Positions 1 through 7,415 of a stretch of DNA of 43,824 nt are shown here, in pieces (position 1 is the stretch's first letter; the number at the start of each line of letters is the position of its first letter). This stretch comes from Bacillus canaveralius. Its GTDB lineage: Bacteria; Bacillota; Bacilli; Bacillales; Cytobacillaceae. The DNA is taken from assembly GCF_002860125.1 (NCBI RefSeq), contig NZ_PGVA01000051.1, forward strand, positions 1 through 43,824, in the 5' to 3' direction. A model generated the notes under the pieces. That model saw only the letters and a list, made by a program, of their open reading frames with translations, searched no databases and had not been told where the DNA came from. Position numbers and translations under genes: made by a program.

Positions 1-56
1 CCGGGCCGCCCGCGGAAAGCGAAGCGGTTGGAACGGAAATCAACAGTCCCATTTTA
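1..56. repeat. Partial Bacillaceae dispersed repeat at the window edge
   Basis: The first bases contain a GC-rich segment (GCGGAAAGCGAAGCGG, then GAACGGAAATCAACAG). From memory this resembles a short repeated intergenic element found in many Bacillus genomes and often mis-called as the tail of small ORFs. Its composition differs sharply from the AT-rich DNA that follows at 50-80. The element runs off the left edge, so its length cannot be judged. Confidence 0.4.
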
Positions 57-71
57 AAAATTAGACAAAAA

Positions 72-150
72 TAAAAAAACTGTAGGCAAACTCGATATTA
101 GTCGAGTTTGTCTACAGTCTGAACAGCGGTCAATTCGACCGCTGTTTTTG
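72..150 (-). terminator. Tandem intrinsic terminators after the ypvA remnant
   Basis: Two adjacent hairpins lie just beyond the stop of the minus-strand helicase gene. One is AACAGCGGTC/GACCGCTGTT (122-146). The other is a 17-bp stem with one G-U pair (79-118), followed on the minus strand by a T-rich run. The first hairpin is also followed by T residues on the plus strand, so it could stop transcription arriving from the left. Confidence 0.8.
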
Positions 151-159
151 ATATCCTTC

Positions 160-2081
160 TCACTGAGTTACTTTTGTCGGCAAAGCGTTTTTGATCAACT
201 CGGTGACGTGTGCAGGCTCTTCTTTGTTGATCAGGATGTGGACACTTCCTTTATCTTCGTGCGTCCTGATCAGCCGGCCGATCCCCTGTCTTAGCCTTAA
301 TAGCATATACGGCAGATCGACGTCATGAAACGGATCTTTGGACTCCTCACGTTTTGCCGAAAAAACCGGGTCATTAGGTGGATATGGAAGCGAATATATG
401 ATCACGTTTTCGAGGGCGCGGCCCGGTATGTCAAGCCCCTCCCACATATGGACCGAGCATAAAACGGATTGCTCATTATTTTGGAATTTGGACACAAGTG
501 CGCTGATCTCTGCATCCCCCTCAAAATAAATGGGAAAGCCCGTTTTCTCGGCCGCATATTCCCGGAAACGGTTTAAATCGTCTTCATTCGTAAACAGGAC
601 AAGACCCCTGCCATCCGATTGTTGGAGCTGGTTTAATGTGTATTCGAGCCGTTTTTGGCGGTCATCCTTTGCAAAGCCCGGGATGTAGATTTTCATGTTT
701 TCCCGTAATCAAAAGGCGATTCCACAGAAAATGATAAAAATGTATCAATCCCGAGGCTTGTTGCAATATAATCAAATGATTTGTTATCTGATAATGTCGC
801 CGAAGAGAAGATAAATGGCTTTTTCTGTGCAAAAACCTCTTCCCTCATAATTTCTTCAACCATCCGCGGCATAATGACGAGCGTTCTTTCTCCCTTGTTT
901 TCTTCAAACCAGTTGATCCCTTTTGTTTCTTTAAGGAAAAGTGATAATGAATAGGTTATTTGTTCTAAATATTCCTCGACAATTTTCAAATCATAATCAT
1001 TAATGACATACATCTCACTGTCAAACACCAACTCTTCCTGGAGCTGGATAAGCAGGTTAAACAATCTTTTACCCTCCTCCAGAAGGAGCGGAGTCTTTAT
1101 AACCATTTGCTTTTCTGAACCGTCAGTTATTTGTGAGGCAGCCTGTAATACTGCAAAAAAATGTTCGTTTTGGACGAGAGATTCTTCGATGCAATAAAGG
1201 GTATTTTCCCTGACATCGTTGGCTGTAAGTCTGGTAAGGAGCTTGTCCAGCGTCTGTTCAGCAAAGCGATAGGTTAACGCTTTTTGCGCAGCATATTCCA
1301 ATAGATGCCCTTCATCAAAGATGACTGCCGATGATTCCGGAAGTAACGGGAGCTGCCCCTCCCTTTTTCGTGACTCTTGTGTCCAAATGTGCTCCATATA
1401 GAAATCATGTGAACAAATAATTAAATCACTTGAGCCACGATAGAATTCCCGATGAAGGGTTTGTCCGCAGCGATGCCGTTTTGAGCAACTGAAGCAATCC
1501 TGAAGAGAATCCCAGCCAACTTGTTTCCAAGTCTCATCCGAAATACCGGGATAGTCCTTCCGGTCACCATATTTGTGGAACTTTTGCATTGATGATCCAG
1601 TGCCGACAAAGTCCGGGAGCTCGTCAAAAATCGCACCGTAGGGACCGCTGTCATTCCTTAAAATAACCTCATCAAGCTTATTCAAGCATAAATACTGATC
1701 CCGCGATTTTGCGAGGCGGACATCGATATTTAAATTTAAAGCTTTTTCAAGCTTGGCAATATCGCCTTCTTTTTTGACCAGCTGTTCAATCAATGTTTCA
1801 TCGGCGCAGGCAATAATTGCCGGCTTATTTTGGTAGCGCGCGTAACAAATGGCATACAAAAGGTAGACGATTGTTTTCCCTGTCCCGACGCCGGCTTCCG
1901 CGAACATGACCTGTTTTTCTTTAAACGCTTTTTCAAGCTGAAACGCCATAAAGATTTGTTCATCCCTAAGCTCGAAACCTGCTTCAGGCAAAATATCGTA
2001 AAAAACGTCTCCAATCCAATCATTAAAGACATTAAAAAAAGAATCTGTTTTAGAAATGGCAAATGGCAGGCGCCCTTGCAT
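160..2081 (-). pseudogene. ypvA: YpvA-type DinG/XPD-family ATP-dependent helicase, split by a frameshift
   Basis: Two overlapping reading frames together encode one helicase of about 640 residues, the usual YpvA length. The upstream part (693-2081) has Walker A EAGVGTGKT, the box DEGH, and cysteines (a YLC site, then CFSC and RHRC) that fit the iron-sulfur cluster of DinG/XPD helicases. It ends at SPFDYGKT-stop. The downstream part (160-696) begins MKIYIPGFAKDD and carries the C-terminal motifs, including SVHMWEGLDIPG and LRQGIGRLIRT. The junction reads GGGAAAACATGA; one extra A in the A-run would join the frames as DYGKNMKIYIPG. The start at 2081 is chosen because GGAGGGG lies just upstream. 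The break is either a real mutation, a sequencing error in a homopolymer, or a coupled stop-start overlap. No slippery heptamer is in phase. Confidence 0.85.
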
Positions 2082-2112
2082 AATACCCCTCCGAACCGGC
2101 ACGATAGCGCCA

Positions 2113-2230
2113 TGAAAAACGCAAGCGCCCTAATGCAGGGCGCTTGCACCTTAAATGGAGCCAGCCTTTATATTTAAGATTTGGCTCTCCTCATTATTAC
2201 AATTATCAGTGCCTTTTAAACGAGACGCTA
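2113..2230 (-). ncRNA. Structured leader or small RNA upstream of ypvA, with intrinsic terminator
   Basis: Downstream of a sigma-A promoter, the minus-strand transcript would fold into a helix of AAUG and GAGCCA (2182-2195) with UGGCUC and CAUU (2154-2163), with AGGA bulged on one side. A 10-bp GC-rich hairpin follows, GCAAGCGCCC/GGGCGCTTGC (2121-2147), and then GTTTTTC. Transcripts should end near 2114, about 33 bases before the ypvA start codon, so the gene depends on read-through. I do not recognise it as a known riboswitch or T-box. It could be an attenuator or a free RNA of about 115 nt. Confidence 0.5.
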
Positions 2231-2236
2231 ACAACC

Positions 2237-2264
2237 ATTGTATCGTAAAGAGCCGCTTAGTCAA
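2237..2264 (-). promoter_or_regulatory. Sigma-A promoter of the ypvA leader
   Basis: On the minus strand TTGACT (2259-2264) and TACAAT (2237-2242) are separated by 16 bp. The predicted start is near 2230, which leaves a leader of about 150 bases before ypvA. Confidence 0.6.
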
Positions 2265-2310
2265 GAATCATCGCTGAAGAAATTTCTGGTTATATGTAGA
2301 GAATACGAAA

Positions 2311-2338
2311 AAGAAACGCCCTGTAAGAGACGTTTCTC
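2311..2338 (-). terminator. Terminator after the 56-residue gene
   Basis: The stem AGAAACG/CGTTTCT with a 12-base loop is followed on the minus strand by TTTTCG. It sits 10-40 bases after the stop of the small gene and separates the adh unit from the ypvA leader. Confidence 0.65.
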
Positions 2339-2347
2339 CCGGATTGC

Positions 2348-2518
2348 TTATTTATGAATGGAAGACAATGAAAACGACAATGCTTGCTGCAATTGTTCTC
2401 TCGCAGCTTCCAGGTTCATTAGGGCACCGTCAGCAGGTTTATGCTCCTGCTTAATGGTTTCAATCGTAGCCGCAAGGGCTTTTGAAATTTTATTAAAGTC
2501 AATGGTTGAATCGTACAT
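2348..2518 (-). CDS. Small hypothetical protein, 56 aa
   Basis: I do not recognise this protein. The start is the ATG at 2518, preceded by AGGAGG at 6 bases; an upstream in-frame codon at 2536 lies inside the ribosome site. The sequence (MYDSTIDFNKISKALAAT...) looks mostly helical, with heptad-like hydrophobics, no cysteine, no membrane segment and a basic C-terminus. It lies 90 bp behind the alcohol dehydrogenase on the same strand with no terminator between, so it is probably co-transcribed from the Rex-controlled promoter. That co-regulation is inference. Confidence 0.6.
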   Translation of the reverse strand: MYDSTIDFNKISKALAATIETIKQEHKPADGALMNLEAAREQLQQALSFSLSSIHK

Positions 2519-2608
2519 GGTATTCCTCCTGGCCAAAAAGATACTGATATTTTATTCGGCCAGGAGATGTTTTATACCGGTTTTCCCTCATTGATTATCT
2601 TTTGAAAT

Positions 2609-3646
2609 TTAGAAAGTTAAGACCATTCTTCCGTTAACTTTACCTTCTTCAAGGTCTTTAAACACTTCATTAATGTCCTCTAGTTTGGCTGTTGTGATTG
2701 TCGTTTTTACCTTGCCGTCTGCAGCAAATTGCAGTGCTTCCTCAAGGTCCTTTCGTGTTCCGACGATAGAACCGGTAATGCTGACACCGTTTAGAACTGT
2801 GTCAAAAATCGGCACTTCAATCATTTCAGGAGGAAGGCCTACCGCAACGCATTTTCCGCCTCGCTTCACGGCACGATATGCTTCATCAAATGCGCGTTTT
2901 GAAACGGCTGTACAGATAGAAGCCTGGACTCCGCCAATTTCACGCTGAATGAAGACCGCAGAGTCTTCTGTTTTAGGATTGATAACCAAATCAGCTCCCA
3001 ATTCCTTTGCAAGCGCTAATTTATCATCAAAAGTATCAACCGCGACTACTTTATTCCCCATCGCTTTCGCATATTGGACGGCAACATGGCCTAATCCACC
3101 TATTCCATAGATAGCTACCCATTCTCCAGGCTTAGCTTCACCTACTTTTAAGGCTTTGTATGTGGTTACACCGGCACAAAAGAGCGGCGCTGCTTCAACA
3201 TAGCTTAAATTATCAGGAATTTTCACGGTATATCTGCCATCTGCCACGCAATATTCAGCATATGCCCCGTCGATAGAATAGCCGGCATTATGCTGATTAA
3301 GGCATAATGTTTCCCTGCCGGAGAGACAGTATTCACAATAGCCGCAAGCGGAATATAACCATGGGATTCCGACACGGTCACCCGGTTTTAAATGTTTAAT
3401 GCCGTTTCCTACTTTAATTACTTCGCCTACACCTTCATGTCCCGGAATTAAAGGCAATTTTGGTTTTACAGGCCAGTCTCCATGCGCTGCATGCAAATCA
3501 GTGTGGCAGACTCCACAGGCGTGGATTTTCACAAGTACATCTGTTTCCCCAACAGCTGGAATGGGAACATTTTCGACTGTTAAATCCTTTCTGAATTCAT
3601 GAACTACTGCTGCTTTCATTTTTGTGTCATGACATGTTTCACACAT
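2609..3646 (-). CDS. Zinc-dependent alcohol dehydrogenase (AdhT/AdhP type)
   Basis: An MDR-family NAD-dependent alcohol dehydrogenase that interconverts primary alcohols and aldehydes in the cytoplasm, typically regenerating NAD during fermentation. The catalytic zinc region [16 protein letters not shown] and GHEGVGEV is followed by four structural-zinc cysteines ([15 protein letters not shown]) and the nucleotide-binding loop GIGGLGH. It closely resembles Geobacillus ADH-T. The start is the ATG at 3646, behind AGAGGTG at 6 bases. This adds nine residues, MCETCHDTK, before the usual MKAAVV start; the usual Met has no ribosome site. A Rex operator lies about 70 bp upstream, so expression should rise when NADH is high. 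The gene is not part of this locus in B. subtilis. Confidence 0.93.
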   Translation of the reverse strand: MCETCHDTKMKAAVVHEFRKDLTVENVPIPAVGETDVLVKIHACGVCHTDLHAAHGDWPVKPKLPLIPGHEGVGEVIKVGNGIKHLKPGDRVGIPWLYSACGYCEYCLSGRETLCLNQHNAGYSIDGAYAEYCVADGRYTVKIPDNLSYVEAAPLFCAGVTTYKALKVGEAKPGEWVAIYGIGGLGHVAVQYAKAMGNKVVAVDTFDDKLALAKELGADLVINPKTEDSAVFIQREIGGVQASICTAVSKRAFDEAYRAVKRGGKCVAVGLPPEMIEVPIFDTVLNGVSITGSIVGTRKDLEEALQFAADGKVKTTITTAKLEDINEVFKDLEEGKVNGRMVLTF

Positions 3647-3717
3647 CTCGTTCACCTCTTTGGAGAATTAGAAAAGCAACTTTATTATTGCGCAAACATG
3701 TTTATCTGTCATTAATT

Positions 3718-3735
3718 TTGTGAATGTATTCACAA
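3718..3735 (-). promoter_or_regulatory. Rex operator upstream of adh
   Basis: TTGTGAATGTATTCACAA is a full match to both half-sites of the Rex consensus TTGTGAA-N4-TTCACAA. The palindrome extends outward to AATTTT/AAAATT. Rex is the NAD/NADH-sensing repressor of fermentative and respiratory genes in Gram-positives, and alcohol dehydrogenase is a classic target. A second, looser palindrome (TTGTTAACAA) lies at 3760-3769. Confidence 0.85.
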
Positions 3736-3788
3736 AATTGTTTATTGTATTCGACAAATTTGTTAACAATTTACTTTTATCTTGAAAT

Positions 3789-3819
3789 TAAAAAAACAGC
3801 CTGGCTCGGCTGTTTTTTT
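3789..3819. terminator. Bidirectional terminator between adh and ypsC
   Basis: AACAGCC/GGCTGTT with a 6-base loop is flanked by seven A and seven T residues. It directly follows the ypsC stop on the minus strand, which lies inside the T-run. Confidence 0.85.
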
Positions 3820-3821
3820 AA

Positions 3822-4958
3822 TTATAGTTTTGGAGGTCTTTTCCCCCAATATTGATAGAAATCAGTCCGGATAAAACCGTTGAACAGCTTTCTTTTTTTC
3901 GTTGCCGGCTTGCCGTACAAACTTTCAAAATCAGGATGGGAAGTGAGGATATAAACTGACCATGTCTCGTGCCTGGAAAAGGCCTTGCCCATTTCCCGGT
4001 ACATTTGTTCGACCTCCACTCTTTCCCCAAGCCTTTCGCCATATGGCGGATTTGCGACAATCACGCCGTATTCACTTGTCGCCGTAAAGTCGCTTACTTG
4101 CCTTTGTTTAAATGAAACCAAATCACCAAGTCCTGCTTCAAAGGCGTTCTCTTCGGCAATTTTCACCATCCGATGGTCAATATCCGTGCCGAGAATATCG
4201 AGCGGCTGCTCATATTTTGCAACATCTTCTGCTTCGGTTCTGGCGTTCCCCCAAATGGCCTCAGGGATCCAGTCCCACTTTTCCGAGACAAATTCCCGGT
4301 TAAACCCTGGAGCGATGTTCTGGCCGAGCAGGGCAGCTTCGATTGGAATTGTGCCTGAACCGCAAAAAGGATCGATAAAAGGCCGGTCCGGCGTCCAGTT
4401 GGTTAGCATAACGAGCGCTGCAGCCAATGTTTCCTTTAATGGCGCTTCCCCCTGGTCTACCCGGTAACCACGGCGGTGGAGCCCGTAACCGCTCGCGTCA
4501 ATCGTCAAGGTGGCAACATCCTTTTGCAGGGCGACCTCGATGCGGAAGAGCGAACCAGTTTCTTCAAACCAGGTATTTCTTTTGTAATGGCGCTGCAGCC
4601 GGTCGACAATCGCTTTTTTTACGATTGCCTGGCAGTCTGAAACGCTAAAAAGCTTCGATTTGACCGACTTTCCGCTCACGGGAAATTCGGCATCCTCCGG
4701 CAAATACATTTCCCATGGAAGAGCTTTCGTATTCTCAAATAACTCATCAAAGCTCTCTGCTTTAAATTCTCCCACTTTTATTTTGATTCGATCTGCCGTG
4801 CGCAGCCATAGGTTTGTACGGGCAATCGCCAGCTCATCTCCTTCAAAGCTGATCCTGCCGTTTTCAACTTCACATTCATAGCCCAGTGCGCGGACTTCTT
4901 TTGCAACTAATGCCTCGAGTCCCATTGCAGCGGTTGCAATTAAATTAAACTTTGCCAT
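3822..4958 (-). CDS. ypsC: THUMP-domain RNA methyltransferase YpsC (RlmL-type)
   Basis: A SAM-dependent RNA guanine/adenine methyltransferase of the RlmL/TrmN fold, acting on rRNA or tRNA. An N-terminal THUMP region (about residues 1-160) precedes a Rossmann methyltransferase domain with FIDPFCGSGTIPIEAALLG (SAM-binding) and NPPYGERLG (about 303-311), the N6/N2 amino-methyltransferase signature. The length of 378 aa is close to the B. subtilis protein. The start MAKFNLIATAAMG at 4958 follows GGGTGA. The gene lies downstream of rnpB and gpsB as in B. subtilis. The exact substrate is not shown by the sequence. Confidence 0.88.
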   Translation of the reverse strand: MAKFNLIATAAMGLEALVAKEVRALGYECEVENGRISFEGDELAIARTNLWLRTADRIKIKVGEFKAESFDELFENTKALPWEMYLPEDAEFPVSGKSVKSKLFSVSDCQAIVKKAIVDRLQRHYKRNTWFEETGSLFRIEVALQKDVATLTIDASGYGLHRRGYRVDQGEAPLKETLAAALVMLTNWTPDRPFIDPFCGSGTIPIEAALLGQNIAPGFNREFVSEKWDWIPEAIWGNARTEAEDVAKYEQPLDILGTDIDHRMVKIAEENAFEAGLGDLVSFKQRQVSDFTATSEYGVIVANPPYGERLGERVEVEQMYREMGKAFSRHETWSVYILTSHPDFESLYGKPATKKRKLFNGFIRTDFYQYWGKRPPKL

Positions 4959-5068
4959 TTTCTCACCCTTTTTTCCGTAATCCAACACATGAAGTCCCGA
5001 TTATGTATGTCATGATTAATATCGCCTTTATGCCGGTAATTTAGCCGTTAAATGAGGCTAATAGATAA

Positions 5069-5100
5069 GAAAAGCTCTCCTGATAAGAGGAGAGCTTTTA
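5069..5100 (-). terminator. Terminator of RNase P RNA
   Basis: AAAAGCTCTCC/GGAGAGCTTTT with a TGATAAGA loop lies 17 bases beyond the 3' end of rnpB on the minus strand and is followed by TTTT. Confidence 0.85.
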
Positions 5101-5116
5101 GTTTTATAAGTTATGC

Positions 5117-5544
5117 ATCCCAACAATAACGTTCTGTAAGCCATGTTCTGTGCCCCTGTACTGCAAACGACAGTTGTCTCGTACGAGGGCGGTAATCATC
5201 TATCTACAAATTGACAAGCCAATTTGTCCTTCTCCTCGTTCAATTCCTAAGAGAAAGTGCCCCTACCATTATTTGGGTTTCTCGCTCGTGGGGTTTACCT
5301 CGTTCCACCCTTTTTATTTCTAAAAAGGCTACGTCACTGTGGCACTTTTACAGGTATTCACGCCTTATCCATGAGGACTTAGGCGTTTTTCCGGCCGTCA
5401 GCTTAAATCTCGTTCAAGCTGCCCTAGCTTATGAATTGGCTAGGCACGAACACTACGGGCATCGCAGCCCGTGCGAGCATGGACTTTCCTCTACAGTGTC
5501 ACTATTGTTCAACTGCAGCGATTACCCGAACGCTACTAAAGGAT
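5117..5544 (-). ncRNA. rnpB: RNase P RNA, Bacillus type (class B)
   Basis: The catalytic RNA of ribonuclease P matures tRNA 5' ends. The minus strand carries the universally conserved segments GAGGAAAGTCCATGCTCGCA and GTAGTGTTCGTGCCTAGC near the 5' side, GGGTTTCTCGC complement (GAGAAACCC) in the catalytic core, and GATAGATGATTACCGCC, ACATGGCTTACAGAACGTTA at the 3' side. I set the ends by extending helix P1: AUCCU...UAGUAGCGUUC pairs with GAACGUUAUUG...GGGAU. The 428-nt length is slightly longer than the roughly 400 nt of B. subtilis. Its position next to gpsB matches B. subtilis. Confidence 0.95.
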
Positions 5545-5554
5545 TACATTCCTT

Positions 5555-5583
5555 ATTATAAGCAAGACGACGATCAAAATCAA
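5555..5583 (-). promoter_or_regulatory. Strong sigma-A promoter of rnpB
   Basis: TTGATT (5578-5583) and a perfect TATAAT (5555-5560) are separated by exactly 17 bp. Initiation about 7-11 bases downstream falls at the predicted 5' end of RNase P RNA. Confidence 0.8.
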
Positions 5584-5615
5584 TGGCATTCATCATGAAA
5601 ATGAGTAAAAATGTG

Positions 5616-5921
5616 TCAATCGTACAATTTGCTGCCAAATACATGCTTTTCCAGATTGGAAAGACGCTTTAAAATATCAAAATTCGTCGTTCCGGCAGTC
5701 GCCGCTGGAGCAGGCTGGCGCCTTGTTGACTCATCAAGCTGCTTTCTCAGGCGCAAATTTTCTTGCTGAAGGTCTTCAATCTCCTGGTGGAACGTTTCAT
5801 AATCTTTTATGATTAAATCTAAAAACTTGTCGACATCCTCTTGCTTGTATCCGCGCATTCCGGATTTGAACTCTTTTTCTAAAATGTCTTTTGCAGTTAA
5901 CTTCACTTTATCGGATAACAT
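5616..5921 (-). CDS. gpsB: Cell-cycle protein GpsB
   Basis: A DivIVA-like coiled-coil adaptor that shuttles PBP1 between the division septum and the side wall. The 101-aa protein has the N-terminal membrane- and PBP-binding domain ([27 protein letters not shown]), a central coiled coil ([20 protein letters not shown]), a short variable linker with PAPAATAG, and the conserved C-terminal hexamerisation segment ending in [11 protein letters not shown]. The start at 5921 (MLSDKV) is behind GAGGTG; the eight residues upstream lack a ribosome site. Its partner PBP1 (ponA) is encoded at 17977 in this window. A TTGACA and a TATAAT lie upstream but 22 bp apart, so the promoter is uncertain. Confidence 0.95.
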   Translation of the reverse strand: MLSDKVKLTAKDILEKEFKSGMRGYKQEDVDKFLDLIIKDYETFHQEIEDLQQENLRLRKQLDESTRRQPAPAATAGTTNFDILKRLSNLEKHVFGSKLYD

Positions 5922-6006
5922 CGTATTCACCTCAAGTATCGCCAATCATTACATTATATTTTTTCAAAAATAGCTGCTTTTGTCAATTTTTCTTTCAAAG
6001 ATCTCG

Positions 6007-6567
6007 CTAAAATTGCCGTTTTTCTTCTTCTTCTTGCTCGACAACCAGTTGAAGATCATAGAAAGTAATCAGACGGATCTCATATGGATGCTTTTCACGG
6101 TAGGAAAGAGCCGTTTCATACAAAAATTTTGGACTTCCTTCCTTTTCGTGATCATAGAGAAGCAGAAGCAGCTCACTCTTTTCCACAAAAAACTGATTTT
6201 TTAAGCGGAATTGCCACTGATTCTCATAATTTTTTTTTGTAATCGAATCAACAAAATCAGCTTGTGAAACGACAGATTCATACCATTCTTTATTCTTTTC
6301 GTTCCATTTGGCTTCCTGGTTAAGAAACGGTGTAATCACACCAAGCTTAAGCTCGGGAAAATCAAGCTGAAGTTCATAAACAGCTTCCGCTGCCCACAAT
6401 TCAACCCCGAGCTGTCCGCTGATAATCACCCATTCCAGCCCTGCTTCGACAAGTGGGTATAGCTGCTTTTTGATTGCCGTTTTTATGTAAGCTACTGCAG
6501 GATTGTTTTGCTCGAATATTCCTAACTCAAATGGTTTATAGCCAGATATCGCTGCTACTTTCACCAA
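6007..6567 (-). CDS. ypsA: DUF1273 / SLOG-superfamily protein YpsA
   Basis: A cytoplasmic protein of the SLOG (nucleotide-ligand-binding Rossmann-like) superfamily; in B. subtilis YpsA is linked to cell division and stress resistance. Visible family motifs are AISGYKPFELGIF, a central ISGQLGVELWAAEA and LLLLYDHEKEGSPK. The last residues are an acidic run, EQEEEEKRQF. No ATG is available: the candidates are TTG at 6573, TTG at 6567 and GTG at 6564. I chose 6567 because AAGGGG lies 9 bases upstream; homology to MKVxAITGYK favours the GTG. It lies upstream of gpsB on the same strand. Confidence 0.88.
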   Translation of the reverse strand: MVKVAAISGYKPFELGIFEQNNPAVAYIKTAIKKQLYPLVEAGLEWVIISGQLGVELWAAEAVYELQLDFPELKLGVITPFLNQEAKWNEKNKEWYESVVSQADFVDSITKKNYENQWQFRLKNQFFVEKSELLLLLYDHEKEGSPKFLYETALSYREKHPYEIRLITFYDLQLVVEQEEEEKRQF

Positions 6568-6659
6568 ATTCAAATGCCCCTTTTCTGCAATATCCGCCTG
6601 TACACCCTATTATATTGAAGGTTATCCCAAAACATGTGTGAACGTGAAAATTTTATGTA

Positions 6660-6690
6660 AAAGCACAAGGACCTGTGACGGCCCTTGTGA
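6660..6690 (-). terminator. Terminator of cotD
   Basis: The hairpin CACAAGG/CCTTGTG with a 12-base loop is followed by CTTTTA on the minus strand, 8 bases after the cotD stop. Confidence 0.6.
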
Positions 6691-6698
6691 TGTTGAAA

Positions 6699-7070
6699 TT
6701 ATCTTCGTCTTCGCCAGTTTGGAGGAACTTGCGCCTGGCCTGGCATGTATTCAGCCCCGGCCACCGCTCCTGGGCCCGGGCCCGGACCGAAGCCCGGCAT
6801 AGGGCCTGGACCGATGCCAGCTCCTGCTACCGCTCCTGGACCGAAAGGTGGAACCGATCCTGGTGGATGATAAAACTGCTGGTTCGAAACGTCGTTTACA
6901 AAAGATTGTGTCTGCGGGAAGTAGTGCTGGTGCTGATAGTTTAAGTGATTGACTGTTGTAGTATGGGTCGGATGAATATGAGGTACTACATTGTTCATAA
7001 AATTATGTTTCACACAGCACTTTGTCGGGTGAACAATTGCCGGCAAAACATGATTCGGTCTGCAATGCAT
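6699..7070 (-). CDS. cotD: Spore coat protein CotD with an extended Gly/Pro tail
   Basis: An inner spore-coat protein made in the mother cell. The first half (about residues 1-70) matches CotD: MHCRPNHVLPAIVHPTKCC, VPHIHPTHTTTVNH and the His/Tyr/Gln-rich QHQHYFPQTQ. The second half (about 70-115) is a Gly-Pro-Ala low-complexity tail in which GPGAVAGA occurs twice, ending in NWRRRR. B. subtilis CotD is about 75 residues, so the tail is an extension. The start has GGGG at 8 bases. A sigma-K-like -10 (CATAGGCTG) lies about 40 bp upstream. Neighbours are ypsA and yprB, as in B. subtilis. Confidence 0.88.
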   Translation of the reverse strand: MHCRPNHVLPAIVHPTKCCVKHNFMNNVVPHIHPTHTTTVNHLNYQHQHYFPQTQSFVNDVSNQQFYHPPGSVPPFGPGAVAGAGIGPGPMPGFGPGPGPGAVAGAEYMPGQAQVPPNWRRRR

Positions 7071-7108
7071 AGAAATATCCCCTTTCCTAAATAGTCTGGT
7101 TACATTAT

Positions 7109-7136
7109 CAGCCTATGAAGCAAGGAAGGTTCTTGT
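7109..7136 (-). promoter_or_regulatory. Possible sigma-K promoter of cotD
   Basis: Minus-strand CATAGGCTG (7109-7117) resembles the sigma-K -10 (CATANNNTA). An AC pair 17 bp upstream (7135-7136) fits the -35. A single G replaces the last conserved A. The same variant form occurs before yppG. Confidence 0.35.
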
Positions 7137-7184
7137 ACTAAGGAAAATACCTATTTTTCATAGAAAGCCATGGTTGTAAAACTC

Positions 7185-7280
7185 TTATAGGAAAGTATAA
7201 AAACTGTCCTTTAAAGCTGTGAAAATAAATACCGTAAGACAAATAACCACAAAGAACATAAACAAAACTGCCTTATACAT
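7185..7280 (-). CDS. Possible 31-aa single-span membrane peptide
   Basis: A short reading frame with one hydrophobic segment between charged ends (MYKAVLFMFFVVICLTVF, then IFTALKDSFYTFL). GGGGCTGA lies 8 bases before the ATG. It lies in an otherwise gene-free stretch of 345 bases between yprB and cotD on the same strand. Bacilli encode many small membrane peptides of this shape, but I recognise no family. The rest of 7071-7415 shows nothing else convincing. Confidence 0.35.
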   Translation of the reverse strand: MYKAVLFMFFVVICLTVFIFTALKDSFYTFL

Positions 7281-7415
7281 GTAATCAGCCCCATAGTTTT
7301 TTTAGCTGGAACATTCCATCCAACTACCTATTTTACAGGTTTCGACATGAACAGACAACAAGGAAATTAGTGGTTTCCCATAAGAATTTATTAAAATTTT
7401 GGTACAACTATCAAC

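Noticed and set aside
5211-5561. 116-codon plus-strand ORF
   Set aside because: It lies antisense to RNase P RNA; the minus-strand RNA motifs explain the sequence.
5922-6006. TTGACA and TATAAT upstream of gpsB
   Set aside because: They are 22 bp apart, outside the workable sigma-A spacing, so I did not call a promoter.
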